In this document: positions 20,166 through 29,514 of the stretch, piece after piece
How the letters are laid out: the number at the start of each line of letters is the position of its first letter
Position numbering within the stretch: the stretch's first letter is position 1
Assembly (NCBI RefSeq): GCF_003611465.1
Contig: NZ_RAXV01000011.1
Location: 17,926-81,925, forward strand
DNA length: 64,000 nt
From: Acinetobacter tianfuensis
GTDB lineage: Bacteria > Pseudomonadota > Gammaproteobacteria > Pseudomonadales > Moraxellaceae
Direction of reading: 5' to 3'
Program-made: the position numbers and the translations under genes
Notes under the pieces: model-generated
Database searches by the model: none
The model's input: only the letters and a program-made list of their open reading frames with translations
Told to the model about the DNA's origin: nothing

Positions 20166-20906
20166 ATGAAAAATTTATGGCTCGATATCGGCAACACGCG
20201 CTTAAAATATTGGATCACGGAAAACACAGAAATCATTGAACATGCAGCCGAACTGCATCTGCAGTCTCCTGCAGAACTGCTGCTGGGTTTAGTGCAGCAT
20301 TTCAAAGCTTTGGACTTGCATCAAATCGGCGTTTCATCTGTACAAGACAAAAAAAATAATGACCGCATTTTAAAGATTTTAAAATTTTTAAATGTGCCCA
20401 TTACATTTGCCCAAGTACATGCCGAATACCAAGGCTTGCGCTGCGCCTATGAAGACCCGTCAAAACTCGGTATTGACCGCTGGCTGCAAATGCTGGCTGT
20501 TGCGCATGATCCCAAACAGCAATATTGTGTGATCAGCTGCGGTACAGCGCTGACGATAGACCTATGCAATGGCATGCAGCACTTGGGCGGCTATATTTTG
20601 CCAAACCTCTATTTGCAGCGTGACTCTCTCATTCAAAATACCAAAGGCATTAAAATTCCAGATGCTTCGTTTGACGAACTGTCCCCTGGAAAAAATACCA
20701 TTGATGCAGTACATCATGGCATTTTGCTCAGCTTAGTCAGCACTATTGAAAAAGTTTTGGAAAAGTATCCAAGCAAGCTGATTTTAACTGGCGGCGATGC
20801 GCCGCTATTTGCAAAATACCTTATAAAATATCAGCCTGAAGTAGAGCAGGATTTACTGCTCAAGGGTTTGCAAAACTATCTGTCTCATCAGGAAGCGCTT
20901 GTTTAA
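20166..20906 (+). CDS. coaX: Type III pantothenate kinase
   Basis: A 246-residue CoaX of the ASKHA fold. The N-terminal [11 protein letters not shown] is the phosphate-1 motif; [10 protein letters not shown] and [10 protein letters not shown] are further family motifs. It phosphorylates pantothenate, the first step of CoA synthesis, and unlike CoaA is not feedback-inhibited by CoA. Cotranscribed with birA. Confidence 0.94.
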   Translation: MKNLWLDIGNTRLKYWITENTEIIEHAAELHLQSPAELLLGLVQHFKALDLHQIGVSSVQDKKNNDRILKILKFLNVPITFAQVHAEYQGLRCAYEDPSKLGIDRWLQMLAVAHDPKQQYCVISCGTALTIDLCNGMQHLGGYILPNLYLQRDSLIQNTKGIKIPDASFDELSPGKNTIDAVHHGILLSLVSTIEKVLEKYPSKLILTGGDAPLFAKYLIKYQPEVEQDLLLKGLQNYLSHQEALV

Positions 20907-20932
20907 GCCCTTGAAAAAATTACTTTGCATGA

Positions 20933-20963
20933 AAAAAGCAGTGCTCATAGAGCACTGCTTTTT
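20933..20963. terminator. Bidirectional intrinsic terminator after coaX
   Basis: AAAAAGCAGTGCT (20933-20945) pairs perfectly with AGCACTGCTTTTT (20951-20963) across a 5-nt loop. It serves coaX and the convergent hydrolase gene. Confidence 0.88.
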
Positions 20964-20987
20964 CTTAAACTGAACACAGCAAGGCTT

Positions 20988-21566
20988 TTATAGCAGCGGT
21001 TTCAAAACATCATAAAGGCGCTGAAACTCAGTATAGCCATCATTCGCCATAAAGTGCCCTGCATTTTTAATTTCTACAGTCTGCGCCTGAATAAAGTTAG
21101 CCAGCTGAATCGTTTGCGGCGGCGCGACATAAGTATCATTGCTGGATAATAAGCACACTGACAAAGGTATATGCTTAGCAAGCAATGAACTGTCTAAATT
21201 TACCTGCTGAATAAAACTGTCCAGCTCTGGCAAAGCCCGCAGCGGAGACATAAAGCCTGCCACAAAAATACCGGCCCGAATTTTACCGCGGTGCTGCCTG
21301 AAATAATCAGTTAAATAATGCAGCGCAGCAATACAGCCCAAACTATGGGCAATAATGATGCTGTTTGCATCCAGCTTAGACAGCTGTGACGCTAAAAGTT
21401 TTTGCCAATATGCAAAATTCGGCTGTGCAGACTCCGCTAAGATAATCCGCTTTGATACATGGCCAGACTGATTTAGCTGCTGGCTCAGCCATGGAAACCA
21501 ATGATCATTTGGCGATGCCTGATAGCCATGAATAATATAAATATTTCTTTTTTGTTTTGAGATCAT
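20988..21566 (-). CDS. RBBP9/YdeN-like alpha/beta hydrolase
   Basis: A 192-residue serine hydrolase if started at the ATG of MISKQKRNIYIIHGYQASP (21566); a longer frame to 21698 adds 44 residues with no family similarity and overlaps promoter-like DNA. Motifs are IIHGYQASPNDHWFPWL, nucleophile AHSLGC, acid in SSNDTYV and catalytic His in NAGHFMAND. RBBP9/YdeN proteins are small esterases of uncertain substrate. It stands alone, convergent to coaX. Confidence 0.85.
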   Translation of the reverse strand: MISKQKRNIYIIHGYQASPNDHWFPWLSQQLNQSGHVSKRIILAESAQPNFAYWQKLLASQLSKLDANSIIIAHSLGCIAALHYLTDYFRQHRGKIRAGIFVAGFMSPLRALPELDSFIQQVNLDSSLLAKHIPLSVCLLSSNDTYVAPPQTIQLANFIQAQTVEIKNAGHFMANDGYTEFQRLYDVLKPLL

Positions 21567-21752
21567 TACTGTTTCATTCTTATTTACTGTCACTGTTATT
21601 GTTCTAGACAAACTTCTAAGAAGAACAATCTGCCTGTTTATTATTTTGTACTGCAATATACGGTTTTGACAAGTGATGAATGGTGCACGTTTCATCATTT
21701 TTTCTCATCATCTGATCGACCTGCCTCCCGCTGATGATTTTGGATCAAGCAT

Positions 21753-21779
21753 AAAAAAAGCGCCTCACAGCGCTTTTTT
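21753..21779 (-). terminator. Intrinsic terminator downstream of ffh
   Basis: A-rich arm ending AAAAAGCGC (to 21763) pairs with GCGCTTTTTT (21770-21779), loop CTCACA; read leftwards it ends in a T run. Confidence 0.82.
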
Positions 21780-21790
21780 AAAAGTCCAAA

Positions 21791-23197
21791 TTATTTTGGA
21801 TCTTTATTGCCGAACAGCGGGCCCATACCGCCGCCGCCGCCAAACTGCTTTTGCATATTGCCTAATGATTTCATCATTTTTGCCATACCTGACGGATTAG
21901 CAAATTTTTTCATCATTTTCGCCATTTGCGCATGCTGTTTAATCAGCTTGTTCACTTCAACCACATCCATACCGCAGCCAGCTGCAATACGTTTTTTACG
22001 GCTTGGGTTCATGAGGTCCGGGTTACGGCGCTCTTTAATGGTCATCGATTGAATAATCGCTTCCATTTTTTTCACTTGCTTTTCAGGGTTCGCTTGCGCC
22101 AACGCATCTTGAATCCCTGCACTGTTCATACCAGGCAGCTTATCCAGAAAGCCCATCATGCCGCCCATTTTATTCATTTGCTCAAACTGCATCAGCATAT
22201 CTTCAAAGTTGAAGCTGCCGCCTTTTTGCAGTTTTTTCGCCATTTTTTCGGCTTTTTCTTTGTCGACTTTACGTTCAAGCTCTTCGACTAAAGAAAGTAC
22301 ATCCCCCATACCCAAGATACGCTGTGCAACACGTTCAGGGTGGAATGGCTCTAAGGCATCCAGCTTTTCGCCCATACCTAAGAATTTGATTGGCTTGCCT
22401 GTAATTGCACGAACAGAAAGCGCTGCGCCGCCGCGGGCATCACCATCCGTTTTGGTCAGAATCACACCCGTTAACGGCAATGCATCATTGAAGGCTTTGG
22501 CTGTATTGGCCGCATCCTGACCCGTCATTGCATCGACAACGAATAAAGTTTCAGTTGGCTTAATCGCCGCGTGAAGTTCTTTAATCTCATCCATCATCTC
22601 GTCGTCTACGTGTAAACGACCTGCTGTATCGACAATCAGGACATCCGCAAATTGGATTTTCGCCTGTTCAATTGCGCGGTTAGCAATGGTAATCGGTTTT
22701 TCGTCTGCGCTTGATTCAAAGAAAATCGCGCCAACTTCGCCTGCAACGGTTTGCAGCTGTTTGATCGCCGCTGGACGGTATACGTCGGCAGAAACCATTG
22801 CGACTTTTTTCTTTTGGCGTTCTTGCAAAAAGCGCGCTAATTTTGCAGCGGTTGTGGTTTTACCTGCACCTTGTAAACCTGCAAGCAAGACAACAACTGG
22901 CGGTTTAGCTGCAAGGTCAAGGCTTTCATTCGCCTCACCCATCATTTTTGTTAATTCATCATGTACGATTTTAACAAATGCTTGGCCAGGCGATAACTGA
23001 GTCATCACTTCCTGGCCCAATGCTTCTTCCTTAACTTTCGCGATGAACTCACGAGTTACAGGCAGCGCCACATCGGCTTCAAGAAGTGCCATACGCACTT
23101 CACGTAACGTATCTTTAATATTGTCTTCGGTTAGCTGCCCAGAGCCAGTAACATTTCTTAAACTCTGCGTGAGTCGTTCTGTTAAGGTATCAAACAT
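21791..23197 (-). CDS. ffh: Signal recognition particle protein Ffh
   Basis: A 468-residue SRP54 GTPase. The N domain is at 1 to about 90; the G domain has LAGLQGAGKTTTAAKLA (106-120), DTAGR and TKTDGDARGG; the M domain (about 300-468) is rich in methionine (MLMQFEQMNKMGGMMGF, KMMKKFANPSGMAKMMK) and binds signal peptides and 4.5S RNA. It targets nascent membrane proteins to FtsY. Essential, single gene, divergent from ypjD. Confidence 0.97.
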   Translation of the reverse strand: MFDTLTERLTQSLRNVTGSGQLTEDNIKDTLREVRMALLEADVALPVTREFIAKVKEEALGQEVMTQLSPGQAFVKIVHDELTKMMGEANESLDLAAKPPVVVLLAGLQGAGKTTTAAKLARFLQERQKKKVAMVSADVYRPAAIKQLQTVAGEVGAIFFESSADEKPITIANRAIEQAKIQFADVLIVDTAGRLHVDDEMMDEIKELHAAIKPTETLFVVDAMTGQDAANTAKAFNDALPLTGVILTKTDGDARGGAALSVRAITGKPIKFLGMGEKLDALEPFHPERVAQRILGMGDVLSLVEELERKVDKEKAEKMAKKLQKGGSFNFEDMLMQFEQMNKMGGMMGFLDKLPGMNSAGIQDALAQANPEKQVKKMEAIIQSMTIKERRNPDLMNPSRKKRIAAGCGMDVVEVNKLIKQHAQMAKMMKKFANPSGMAKMMKSLGNMQKQFGGGGGMGPLFGNKDPK

Positions 23198-23335
23198 TGC
23201 AAAATCCGCTTAAAATAGCCACGAGCAAAAAATTGTTTCTTAAAATAGAAAATTTATGCATAGAATGCTATAGGATACTGTAGTTCGCATAGAATTTATA
23301 TAAATGAATACCCATCATCCTGAAAAAGGTTTGAC

Positions 23336-24145
23336 ATGATCAGTCTCCCCTTGGTTTACACGATCTTAGCATTAATTGCCTATACCACCTCCTTCTGGTA
23401 TCTGTTTATGAGCTTAATGTCTAAACGTACTCCAAACCATTGGTTTATTGGCATTATTTTAGGCTTAGGTTTAATTTTGCATGGCGCTGTGCTGTTCGGT
23501 GACATGCTCACGCCTATGGGTATTAACTATAATGTATTCAATATATTGTCCTTTACCTCAGGCCTTATGCTGCTGCTGAGCATCCTATTCAGCACTTATC
23601 GCCCTGTCATTGCTCTCAATCTAATTGGCATTCCGGTTGCTGCCGCAGGTTTGATTCTTGGATTTGCCTTCAGCAAACATGACCTCTTTATTTCACGCAA
23701 TTCTATTGGCTTAGACATTCACATTATTCTGTCGCTTTCAGCTTATGCTGTCCTGCTGATGGCAACCATGCATGCGCTGCTGCTTTGGTTCCAAGACCGC
23801 GAATTAAAAAAGAAACAGAAGCGCCGTGTTTGGGTCAGCCTGCTCCCATCCTTCCAAGCAATGGAGTCACTGCTGTTTGATATGCTCTTTGCAGGCTTTG
23901 GCTTATTAACATTTGCGCTTGGCTTTGGCTTTTTCACCATTGATGATTTCTTTGGCCAGCATCTTGCTCACAAAACTGCATTCAGCATCATTTCCTGGTT
24001 CGTTTACGGCGCTCTGCTGATTGGTCATTACAAATTTGGCTGGCGCGGTCAAAAAGCCATTCGCTTTACAGTCATCGGCTTTTTCCTACTTGCTGTCGGC
24101 TTTATCGGTTCAAAACTGGTTTTAGAAATGATTTTAGGCCGTTAA
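23336..24145 (+). CDS. ypjD: CcsA/YpjD-family inner membrane protein
   Basis: A 269-residue polytopic protein with about eight transmembrane helices and the cytochrome c assembly (CcsA-like) domain; H133 lies in the conserved stretch DIHIILSLSAYAVL. The gene is divergent from ffh, the same neighbourhood as Escherichia coli ypjD. CcsA-like proteins handle haem, but the exact role of YpjD is not established. Confidence 0.85.
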   Translation: MISLPLVYTILALIAYTTSFWYLFMSLMSKRTPNHWFIGIILGLGLILHGAVLFGDMLTPMGINYNVFNILSFTSGLMLLLSILFSTYRPVIALNLIGIPVAAAGLILGFAFSKHDLFISRNSIGLDIHIILSLSAYAVLLMATMHALLLWFQDRELKKKQKRRVWVSLLPSFQAMESLLFDMLFAGFGLLTFALGFGFFTIDDFFGQHLAHKTAFSIISWFVYGALLIGHYKFGWRGQKAIRFTVIGFFLLAVGFIGSKLVLEMILGR

Positions 24146-24835
24146 CCCTCTCCTGCTCTACTTATTGTTTTTTTGGATATCTTTTGAGGCCATATTCAGC
24201 TTTTATATTATTAAAAAAAGTACAATTGTGCAGATTTTTATATCAAACTCACCGCAATAAAAAGATAAATACACCCCGAAATATGCAGCAATAGTGAATT
24301 CACGCACTAATTATTTATTTTATTAGAATAAATTAAATGGCACTGCTAAAAGCAGCACCATTCCTATACAGGTGTACTTATTTATAGCTTGAATATATTA
24401 ATCCAAAATGTGACAAAATGATTCAAAAAATGAGAATAAACATGCCTATTCAACAAAAAAACTTTTAGTTCATGATTTTTTAATCATGTAAAAACCAAAT
24501 ATTTATTGAAGCTTGAATTTATAACAAGTCTATTTTTTATCCACAGCTATCAATAACTTAAAAACAAAAAACAAAAAACAAAAAACAAAAAACAAATGAA
24601 TCACTTTTGCAAATACGATTCGAATATCATTTTTCAGCTGATAAAAAAAATGCTCATTTTGGAAATAAGCACCCATTTTCCAGAAAAAAACAATTACATA
24701 TTACTTGCAATCAATAACAAATAGATACAATTCTGCAAACCATTTCACACTATTGCCTAAAGTGTGTTTACTGATTACACTGAATTTATTCAATAAAAAT
24801 ACATGACGTAAATAAATTACCGTGCCGGGGGACGT
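24146..24835. other. Long AT-rich intergenic region upstream of the pilin operon
   Basis: About 690 bp without a supported gene. It contains a short hairpin (CTGCT/AGCAG at about 24344-24356), one lone DnaA-box-like 9-mer (about 24537) and a heptanucleotide tandem repeat (24560-24596). The pilin promoter should lie here but no clear -10/-35 or sigma-54 site was seen. Confidence 0.4.
24560..24596. repeat. Heptanucleotide tandem repeat (AAAAAAC), about five units
   Basis: C residues recur at 24565, 24572, 24579, 24586 and 24593, each separated by six A. Such runs are prone to slipped-strand change in unit number. It ends about 240 bp before the first pilin ATG. Confidence 0.9.
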
Positions 24836-25255
24836 ATGAATAACAATAACGGATTCACATTACTTGAATTAATCATCACTGTGGTCATTGTTGCAATATT
24901 GGCTTCTATTGCTATTCCAAGCTACCAAAACTATATAACCCGTTCCAAAATCAAAGAAGCTCAATCGAATCTCATTGCGTTATCCCTTTCTGCCGAAAAT
25001 TATTATCAGCGTACACTGAATTACCCGACGGCTACGATTAACTCTTCGAGCGCTTTAAGCTCAGATACGGTTTTCAAAACATGGGCGCCTTCATCAAATG
25101 CATTTGAATATAAATATGCATCGACTGATGGAGCAACGTATACCCTGACCGCCACAGGCAATGACCCCAAAGTATCTGGCTGTACGCTTACACTCACCAA
25201 TGCAGGCGTGAAAACAGTTGCCAGCTGCGGCTCAGTCACTGAATGGATGAAATGA
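24836..25255 (+). CDS. PilE-like type IV (pseudo)pilin
   Basis: A 139-residue prepilin. A six-residue leader MNNNNG precedes the prepilin peptidase site, and the mature N-terminus [27 protein letters not shown] has Glu at position 5 and the hydrophobic assembly helix. Two cysteines near the C-terminus ([19 protein letters not shown]) can form the D-loop disulphide. A GGGGGA ribosome site precedes the ATG. First of five genes; at this size it could be the main subunit or a minor pilin of the ComF/PilE kind. Secreted through the inner membrane and cleaved by PilD (not in this window). Confidence 0.85.
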   Translation: MNNNNGFTLLELIITVVIVAILASIAIPSYQNYITRSKIKEAQSNLIALSLSAENYYQRTLNYPTATINSSSALSSDTVFKTWAPSSNAFEYKYASTDGATYTLTATGNDPKVSGCTLTLTNAGVKTVASCGSVTEWMK

Positions 25256-25256
25256 C

Positions 25257-25781
25257 ATGAAAATAAATAATCCAAACATGCACATGGGCTTCACCCTGAT
25301 CGAACTGATCATCACCATCGCGGTGCTGAGCATTTTACTGATGGCAGGCACAGCGCTGACTCGAAGCTGGGTTGACCGCAGTCAAGTCAACAGTGCATTG
25401 GCAACGTTTAAAACCGCCGTATATCAAGCCAAAGCATCTGCGCTGCGCAATACCAATAATCAGCCGCTCAACAACTCAGCGGTAACGGTCTGCTTCGATA
25501 GTACAAACAGCACACTCAATATTATACGTACTGCAGTCAATTCAAATGATGTATGTACGGTTCCAGCTGGTTCACCGCCGTCAAGTGACAATATTTTGCT
25601 TCGCACTATGCCGCTTTCAAAAGATGTCTTTATTCAACAAGGCAGTACTTCTTTTGAATGCTTATCTTTCAATTCTGCTGGCGTTTTAGTTAAAGCCACT
25701 GGCACCTCTTGCATTAACGATGTCACCGCAGCTTTCAAGGTAGGGAAAAACGATGAAACAGCTGAATTTAAAATCTTATAA
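25257..25781 (+). CDS. FimT/GspH-type minor pseudopilin
   Basis: A 174-residue prepilin with leader MKINNPNMHMG and mature start FTLIELIITIAVLSILLMAGTALTRSWVDRSQVNSAL, the FimT/GspH signature. Cysteines lie at about 83, 100, 134 and 146. In other species FimT-type pilins prime pilus assembly, and some bind DNA for uptake. Only one base separates it from the previous stop; its end overlaps the next gene by 29 bp. Confidence 0.82.
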   Translation: MKINNPNMHMGFTLIELIITIAVLSILLMAGTALTRSWVDRSQVNSALATFKTAVYQAKASALRNTNNQPLNNSAVTVCFDSTNSTLNIIRTAVNSNDVCTVPAGSPPSSDNILLRTMPLSKDVFIQQGSTSFECLSFNSAGVLVKATGTSCINDVTAAFKVGKNDETAEFKIL

Positions 25782-26163
25782 AGAAAGCGGTTTTACGCTG
25801 CTGGAGTCTTTAATTGGGCTGATGCTATTTTCCATCGTGATTCTTGGCAGCGGCGCTGCGATCAGCAAAATGATGACTGCACAGAAAGACTTAAACACTA
25901 ATTCCATTATTATCAATATGATGCAAAAAAAATTGCAAAATGCGCTGAATAATACCGCTACAGGCAGCGTTTGTAATGCCGTCAACAAAGACAGTTTTGT
26001 ATTAGCAAACAAAACCTACTACACAGCTTGTGCAATTGAAACAATCAATATGGGCACAACAGACACTGAATGGCCCGTTTTAGCAGTCAGCACGACGCTG
26101 GCAGAAGCGCAAACCTGCGCAAACGGCACTGCCAGTGACAACTGTTATGTCGTAGGGAGATAG
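25753..26163 (+). CDS. PilV-type minor pilin
   Basis: A 136-residue prepilin with leader ending ESG and mature N-terminus FTLLESLIGLMLFSIVILGSGAAI, Glu5 present, matching PilV/GspI-type minor pilins. Four cysteines lie in the short globular part. It starts inside the end of the previous gene (25753-25781), so translation is coupled. Likely part of a tip complex with the two genes that follow. Confidence 0.8.
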   Translation: MKQLNLKSYKESGFTLLESLIGLMLFSIVILGSGAAISKMMTAQKDLNTNSIIINMMQKKLQNALNNTATGSVCNAVNKDSFVLANKTYYTACAIETINMGTTDTEWPVLAVSTTLAEAQTCANGTASDNCYVVGR

Positions 26164-26165
26164 TC

Positions 26166-26798
26166 ATGCCTAAAAACGGATTTACGATGATCGAATTGCT
26201 GGTAGGTATCGTGATTGCGATGCTATGCATGATTACTATGCTGATGCTTTTTAAGCAGTTAACCCATGTCGGGCTCAGTTCAACACAAGATGCTGAATAT
26301 GATGCTCAGCTGCAATCTGGGATGCTGGCTATTCAAAAATATGTCCAAAATGCAGGCTTTGGCTCAGGCCAGCAAGGAGATATTGCATCGGGCACATATT
26401 CTGGCAATCCAGCGATATTCTGGCGCTCAGTAAAAGAACTTAATGTGACGCCTATTGCCTATGAGTGCAGAGGAGTTGGTGAAGTCATCACCACAGAAGA
26501 CGGTCAAAAAGTACACCGCCTTGTCCTGCTGAAAAAAACAGCTTGCGGTACAAGTGAAGCAATTACAGCTGGAAGCTGGGAAAAAGATCAACCGATTATT
26601 GCCATAAGAAACAGTAGTGATGCACCTATTTATCAATATGCAATCGCAGCAGGCAGCGGATGTTCTCCGTTTGGTATCGAAAAAACATCGGCAGCAGGCC
26701 TCAAGCAAATTACGCTTACAGCAGCTCGGCAGCATATGACGGGCATAGGTCAAAATATTCAAAACGTTGTCTGTCTTAGCAATATTACAACGACTTAA
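26166..26798 (+). CDS. PilW-type minor pilin
   Basis: A 210-residue prepilin with short leader MPKNG and mature FTMIELLVGIVIAMLCMITMLMLF, Glu5 present. The body has the AILxxYxxNAGF-like stretch (MLAIQKYVQNAGFGSG) common in PilW/GspJ proteins. It follows PilV by two bases. With PilV- and PilX-type partners it would form the priming complex at the pilus tip. Confidence 0.82.
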   Translation: MPKNGFTMIELLVGIVIAMLCMITMLMLFKQLTHVGLSSTQDAEYDAQLQSGMLAIQKYVQNAGFGSGQQGDIASGTYSGNPAIFWRSVKELNVTPIAYECRGVGEVITTEDGQKVHRLVLLKKTACGTSEAITAGSWEKDQPIIAIRNSSDAPIYQYAIAAGSGCSPFGIEKTSAAGLKQITLTAARQHMTGIGQNIQNVVCLSNITTT

Positions 26799-26817
26799 TA
26801 AGAATGAGGGATGAGCA

Positions 26818-29316
26818 ATGCATACTTTAAAACAACAACAAGGCATGGCAACCATCTTATTGGTATTGCTCATTGGCATCACTGTCATGCTGCTTACTGC
26901 CACTGTCGCAAAAACACTGGTCACTAACCGTGAAGCTGGTGTGGCAGCGCATGCACAAACAAATGCACAGCTTATGGGCTGGGCCGGTGTGAGCGCATTT
27001 AAAGAATATTTATTAAATCAAGGCCAATCGAATGCGACGAATATTACCGCATTAAATGGACGAAGCATTACCTTAAGGTCTGAGGCCAATAAAAAAGAAA
27101 TTATTGCCAAAAATATTCGTGTTTCCGGCTGCGCAGCAGAAGGAGCTGATTGCACGGTCACAGCAAATATCAGCTCGAATAACCTAAGTTCTCAGGCTGC
27201 AACCACTATTGAAGTGGTCTATAACCTGACGCTTGCCAATGGGGCTGTTGCTGTCATCAGCGAAAATAGCGCAATTAACTTTGGCGGCAATACTGTATTT
27301 TCAGGTGCAACATTAATCGAGTCTGAATCCCCAAATGCCAAGGTGACGCTCAATGTTGACGGCAGTCTTGCATTGAATCTTCTATTTAAAACCAAAAATA
27401 TCTCTGAGCTGAATATCAATGCAACTGGGGATGTCTATATCGATTGCGGCGCTCAAAACTGCGGTGATGCCATTATTAATGTCACCTCTAGAGGAAAAGT
27501 CACGCTGCTGACAGGCGATAATTTTGGAGATATTAAAGCGCTTGGCACTGTAACGCTATATACAAGCGCAACAGCTAAAAATATTCAGTCAATTGGCAAT
27601 GTCGAACTTAGCGGCTGGTCTAAAGCAGACAATATTGAAACCATGGGCAATGTTACTGTCAGCGCTTCAACAGTAAAAGATGTCAAAGCCAATGGCTGGG
27701 TTAGCCTGAACACTGGGGCTAAAGCTGGAAAAATTGAATCAAATAAAGATGTTTCTTTATGGACAGGAAGCAGATCACAAGATATTTTTGCCAAAGGAGA
27801 AGTTGAGATTCATACTGACACGACTGCTGGGAATATCAAAGCGGGGAAAAAAGTGACCGTAACGGGAATCAATGCCCGTGCTAAAAATGTAGAAACATTA
27901 GGCGCGGTTGAGCTTTGGCTTGGCGGTAAAACCGATGATATTACCGCAAAAGGCAATGTTGAAGTGCACACTGGCAGCACCGCCGGCCACATCAAATCTG
28001 CAGGAAAAGTTCAAGTGATTGGGCTTGGCGCAAGTGCACAAGATATTTATACCGTTGGCTCAGATATCGATGTCTCTTTGTTTGCTACATCAGGTTCTAC
28101 GTATAAGAAGCAGACTCAACTCTCAGCATCTTTTAATGCAATGACAGCCCCAACTGTGACTATTAACGAGCAGAGCATACGGCAAGGCATCAGTGACAGT
28201 ACCGCATTTGAAACTAAAGTTGATGTAACTGTCTACAAACAAGATGCGAACTATATTTTCACCAAAAGCGGCAAGTTTGACCGTGTTTACCTGAACCAGT
28301 TAAAAAACAAAACCAATACTCTGACTTATATTTATGAAAATAATAGTCAATATGTTCTGAATGCGGATGGAAGCAAACAATCTATTAACTCTGAAGGCTT
28401 CTCAATTGGTGATTATACCTACAATGGAAAAACTTATACGGGAGCGATTTGCCTTACCATGACCAATGGAAAATGCAGCAGTGAAATCATTGGCTATCTG
28501 CCTCGTATCAGCATTGGTAAAACTCTAGGTATAGATGACGACTACGGTTATGGCGATATTTTAAAAAGATGGCGTGTACGCTCAATTCTAAACCCATCTG
28601 CATTGGACAATGCCACACTTGCACCTGGGATCATGTATTTTGAAGGCACGCTGGAGTTCGCTGGCGCTGCCAACTGGCAAGCTGACAGTTTAACCAACGC
28701 ATATACCAATAGTTTCTTAGCAGAAGGAGAAATTTGGTCCATCGCCTTCTCTCCGCGTATCTATGCGCCTTATGAGGTTGTACGTGAAGGTGCGGAGAAA
28801 GTTGGCTTGATCTGTAACCGCCGTTTAAAAACAGTAAATAATGCAGACCTTCCAATTACAGCGACAACACCGGCAACATTGTCAGAACGCTACTTAGTGC
28901 CAATGAATCTATGTAAAAATGACAATGAGTTCCTGCTTAATATGGACAAAAATCCTGATCAGACCAATAAAAAGGTCACAATTGACGGCAAGTCAATTGA
29001 TAAACTGGATTTAGGCCGTGTGGCATTAATGGCGAATGGTCAAATTCATATTGGCGCATGTACCCGCATTTATGGTGATGTACTGAGCCGTAAAGGTGTA
29101 ACAACCTCTGCAGCCTGCGGTATTACAAATAGTCCTAACGCCATTACAGGAAATATTGGGACTCAAGGTGTAAATGGCGGTCTGATTGCCAACCATGTGA
29201 TGGGCGGTACAAAAATTACTGTTCCATCTAAAAATGGCGATGGATCAGGTACGCCGGGTACTGGCAATGGCTTAAAAGCATCAAGCTCTAAAGTGCAATG
29301 GTCTAGGTACTTATAA
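26818..29316 (+). CDS. Giant PilX-like pilin with 17-residue beta-solenoid-type repeats
   Basis: An 832-residue protein. The N-terminus MHTLKQQQGMATILLVLLIGITVMLL has the PilX N-terminal pattern (QQG then a hydrophobic helix) with no Glu5, as in tip-capping GspK and PilX_N proteins. Residues about 237-421 hold about ten repeats of 16-18 residues, consensus [DN]I-x-A-x-G-x-V-x-[LV]-x-T-G-x3-A-[GK] (for example DIFAKGEVEIHTDTTAG), a period fitting a parallel beta-helix. Residues about 430-832 are a separate region with several Cys and no recognised family. Ordinary PilX is about 150-200 residues, so most of this protein is an added surface part. It is last in the operon, where PilY1 would otherwise act; likely a tip adhesin or sensor (inference). 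Confidence 0.78.
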   Translation: MHTLKQQQGMATILLVLLIGITVMLLTATVAKTLVTNREAGVAAHAQTNAQLMGWAGVSAFKEYLLNQGQSNATNITALNGRSITLRSEANKKEIIAKNIRVSGCAAEGADCTVTANISSNNLSSQAATTIEVVYNLTLANGAVAVISENSAINFGGNTVFSGATLIESESPNAKVTLNVDGSLALNLLFKTKNISELNINATGDVYIDCGAQNCGDAIINVTSRGKVTLLTGDNFGDIKALGTVTLYTSATAKNIQSIGNVELSGWSKADNIETMGNVTVSASTVKDVKANGWVSLNTGAKAGKIESNKDVSLWTGSRSQDIFAKGEVEIHTDTTAGNIKAGKKVTVTGINARAKNVETLGAVELWLGGKTDDITAKGNVEVHTGSTAGHIKSAGKVQVIGLGASAQDIYTVGSDIDVSLFATSGSTYKKQTQLSASFNAMTAPTVTINEQSIRQGISDSTAFETKVDVTVYKQDANYIFTKSGKFDRVYLNQLKNKTNTLTYIYENNSQYVLNADGSKQSINSEGFSIGDYTYNGKTYTGAICLTMTNGKCSSEIIGYLPRISIGKTLGIDDDYGYGDILKRWRVRSILNPSALDNATLAPGIMYFEGTLEFAGAANWQADSLTNAYTNSFLAEGEIWSIAFSPRIYAPYEVVREGAEKVGLICNRRLKTVNNADLPITATTPATLSERYLVPMNLCKNDNEFLLNMDKNPDQTNKKVTIDGKSIDKLDLGRVALMANGQIHIGACTRIYGDVLSRKGVTTSAACGITNSPNAITGNIGTQGVNGGLIANHVMGGTKITVPSKNGDGSGTPGTGNGLKASSSKVQWSRYL

Positions 29317-29326
29317 AACCAGCATC

Positions 29327-29358
29327 AAGCCAGCTCAACCGCTTTGTTGAGCTGGCTT
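29327..29358 (+). terminator. Intrinsic terminator of the pilin operon
   Basis: AAGCCAGCTCAAC (29327-29339) pairs with GTTGAGCTGGCTT (29346-29358), loop of 6, followed by TTTTTA. Confidence 0.92.
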
Positions 29359-29514
29359 TTTTATTTTCAAATTTATTGCCTCACTTAAATCTTAAGCCAA
29401 AATTTTTCCGCTTATCACGGAGAGTTTTATCTTATAAATTTTAAAATTTTCACCGCTGGACATAAGACCTAAAAAAACGTATAACTCCGTTTTTAAAATT
29501 TACAGGTGAACACG

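Noticed and set aside
24339..24356. TGGCAC as a sigma-54 -24 element for the pilin operon
   Set aside because: No GC-type -12 element follows at the required spacing.
24536..24545. Single perfect DnaA-box-like TTATCCACA upstream of the pilin operon
   Set aside because: It is a lone 9-mer without neighbours; chance occurrence in AT-rich DNA is likely.
26427..26924. Leftward cysteine-rich frame inside the PilW and PilX genes
   Set aside because: Antisense shadow crossing two well-supported genes.
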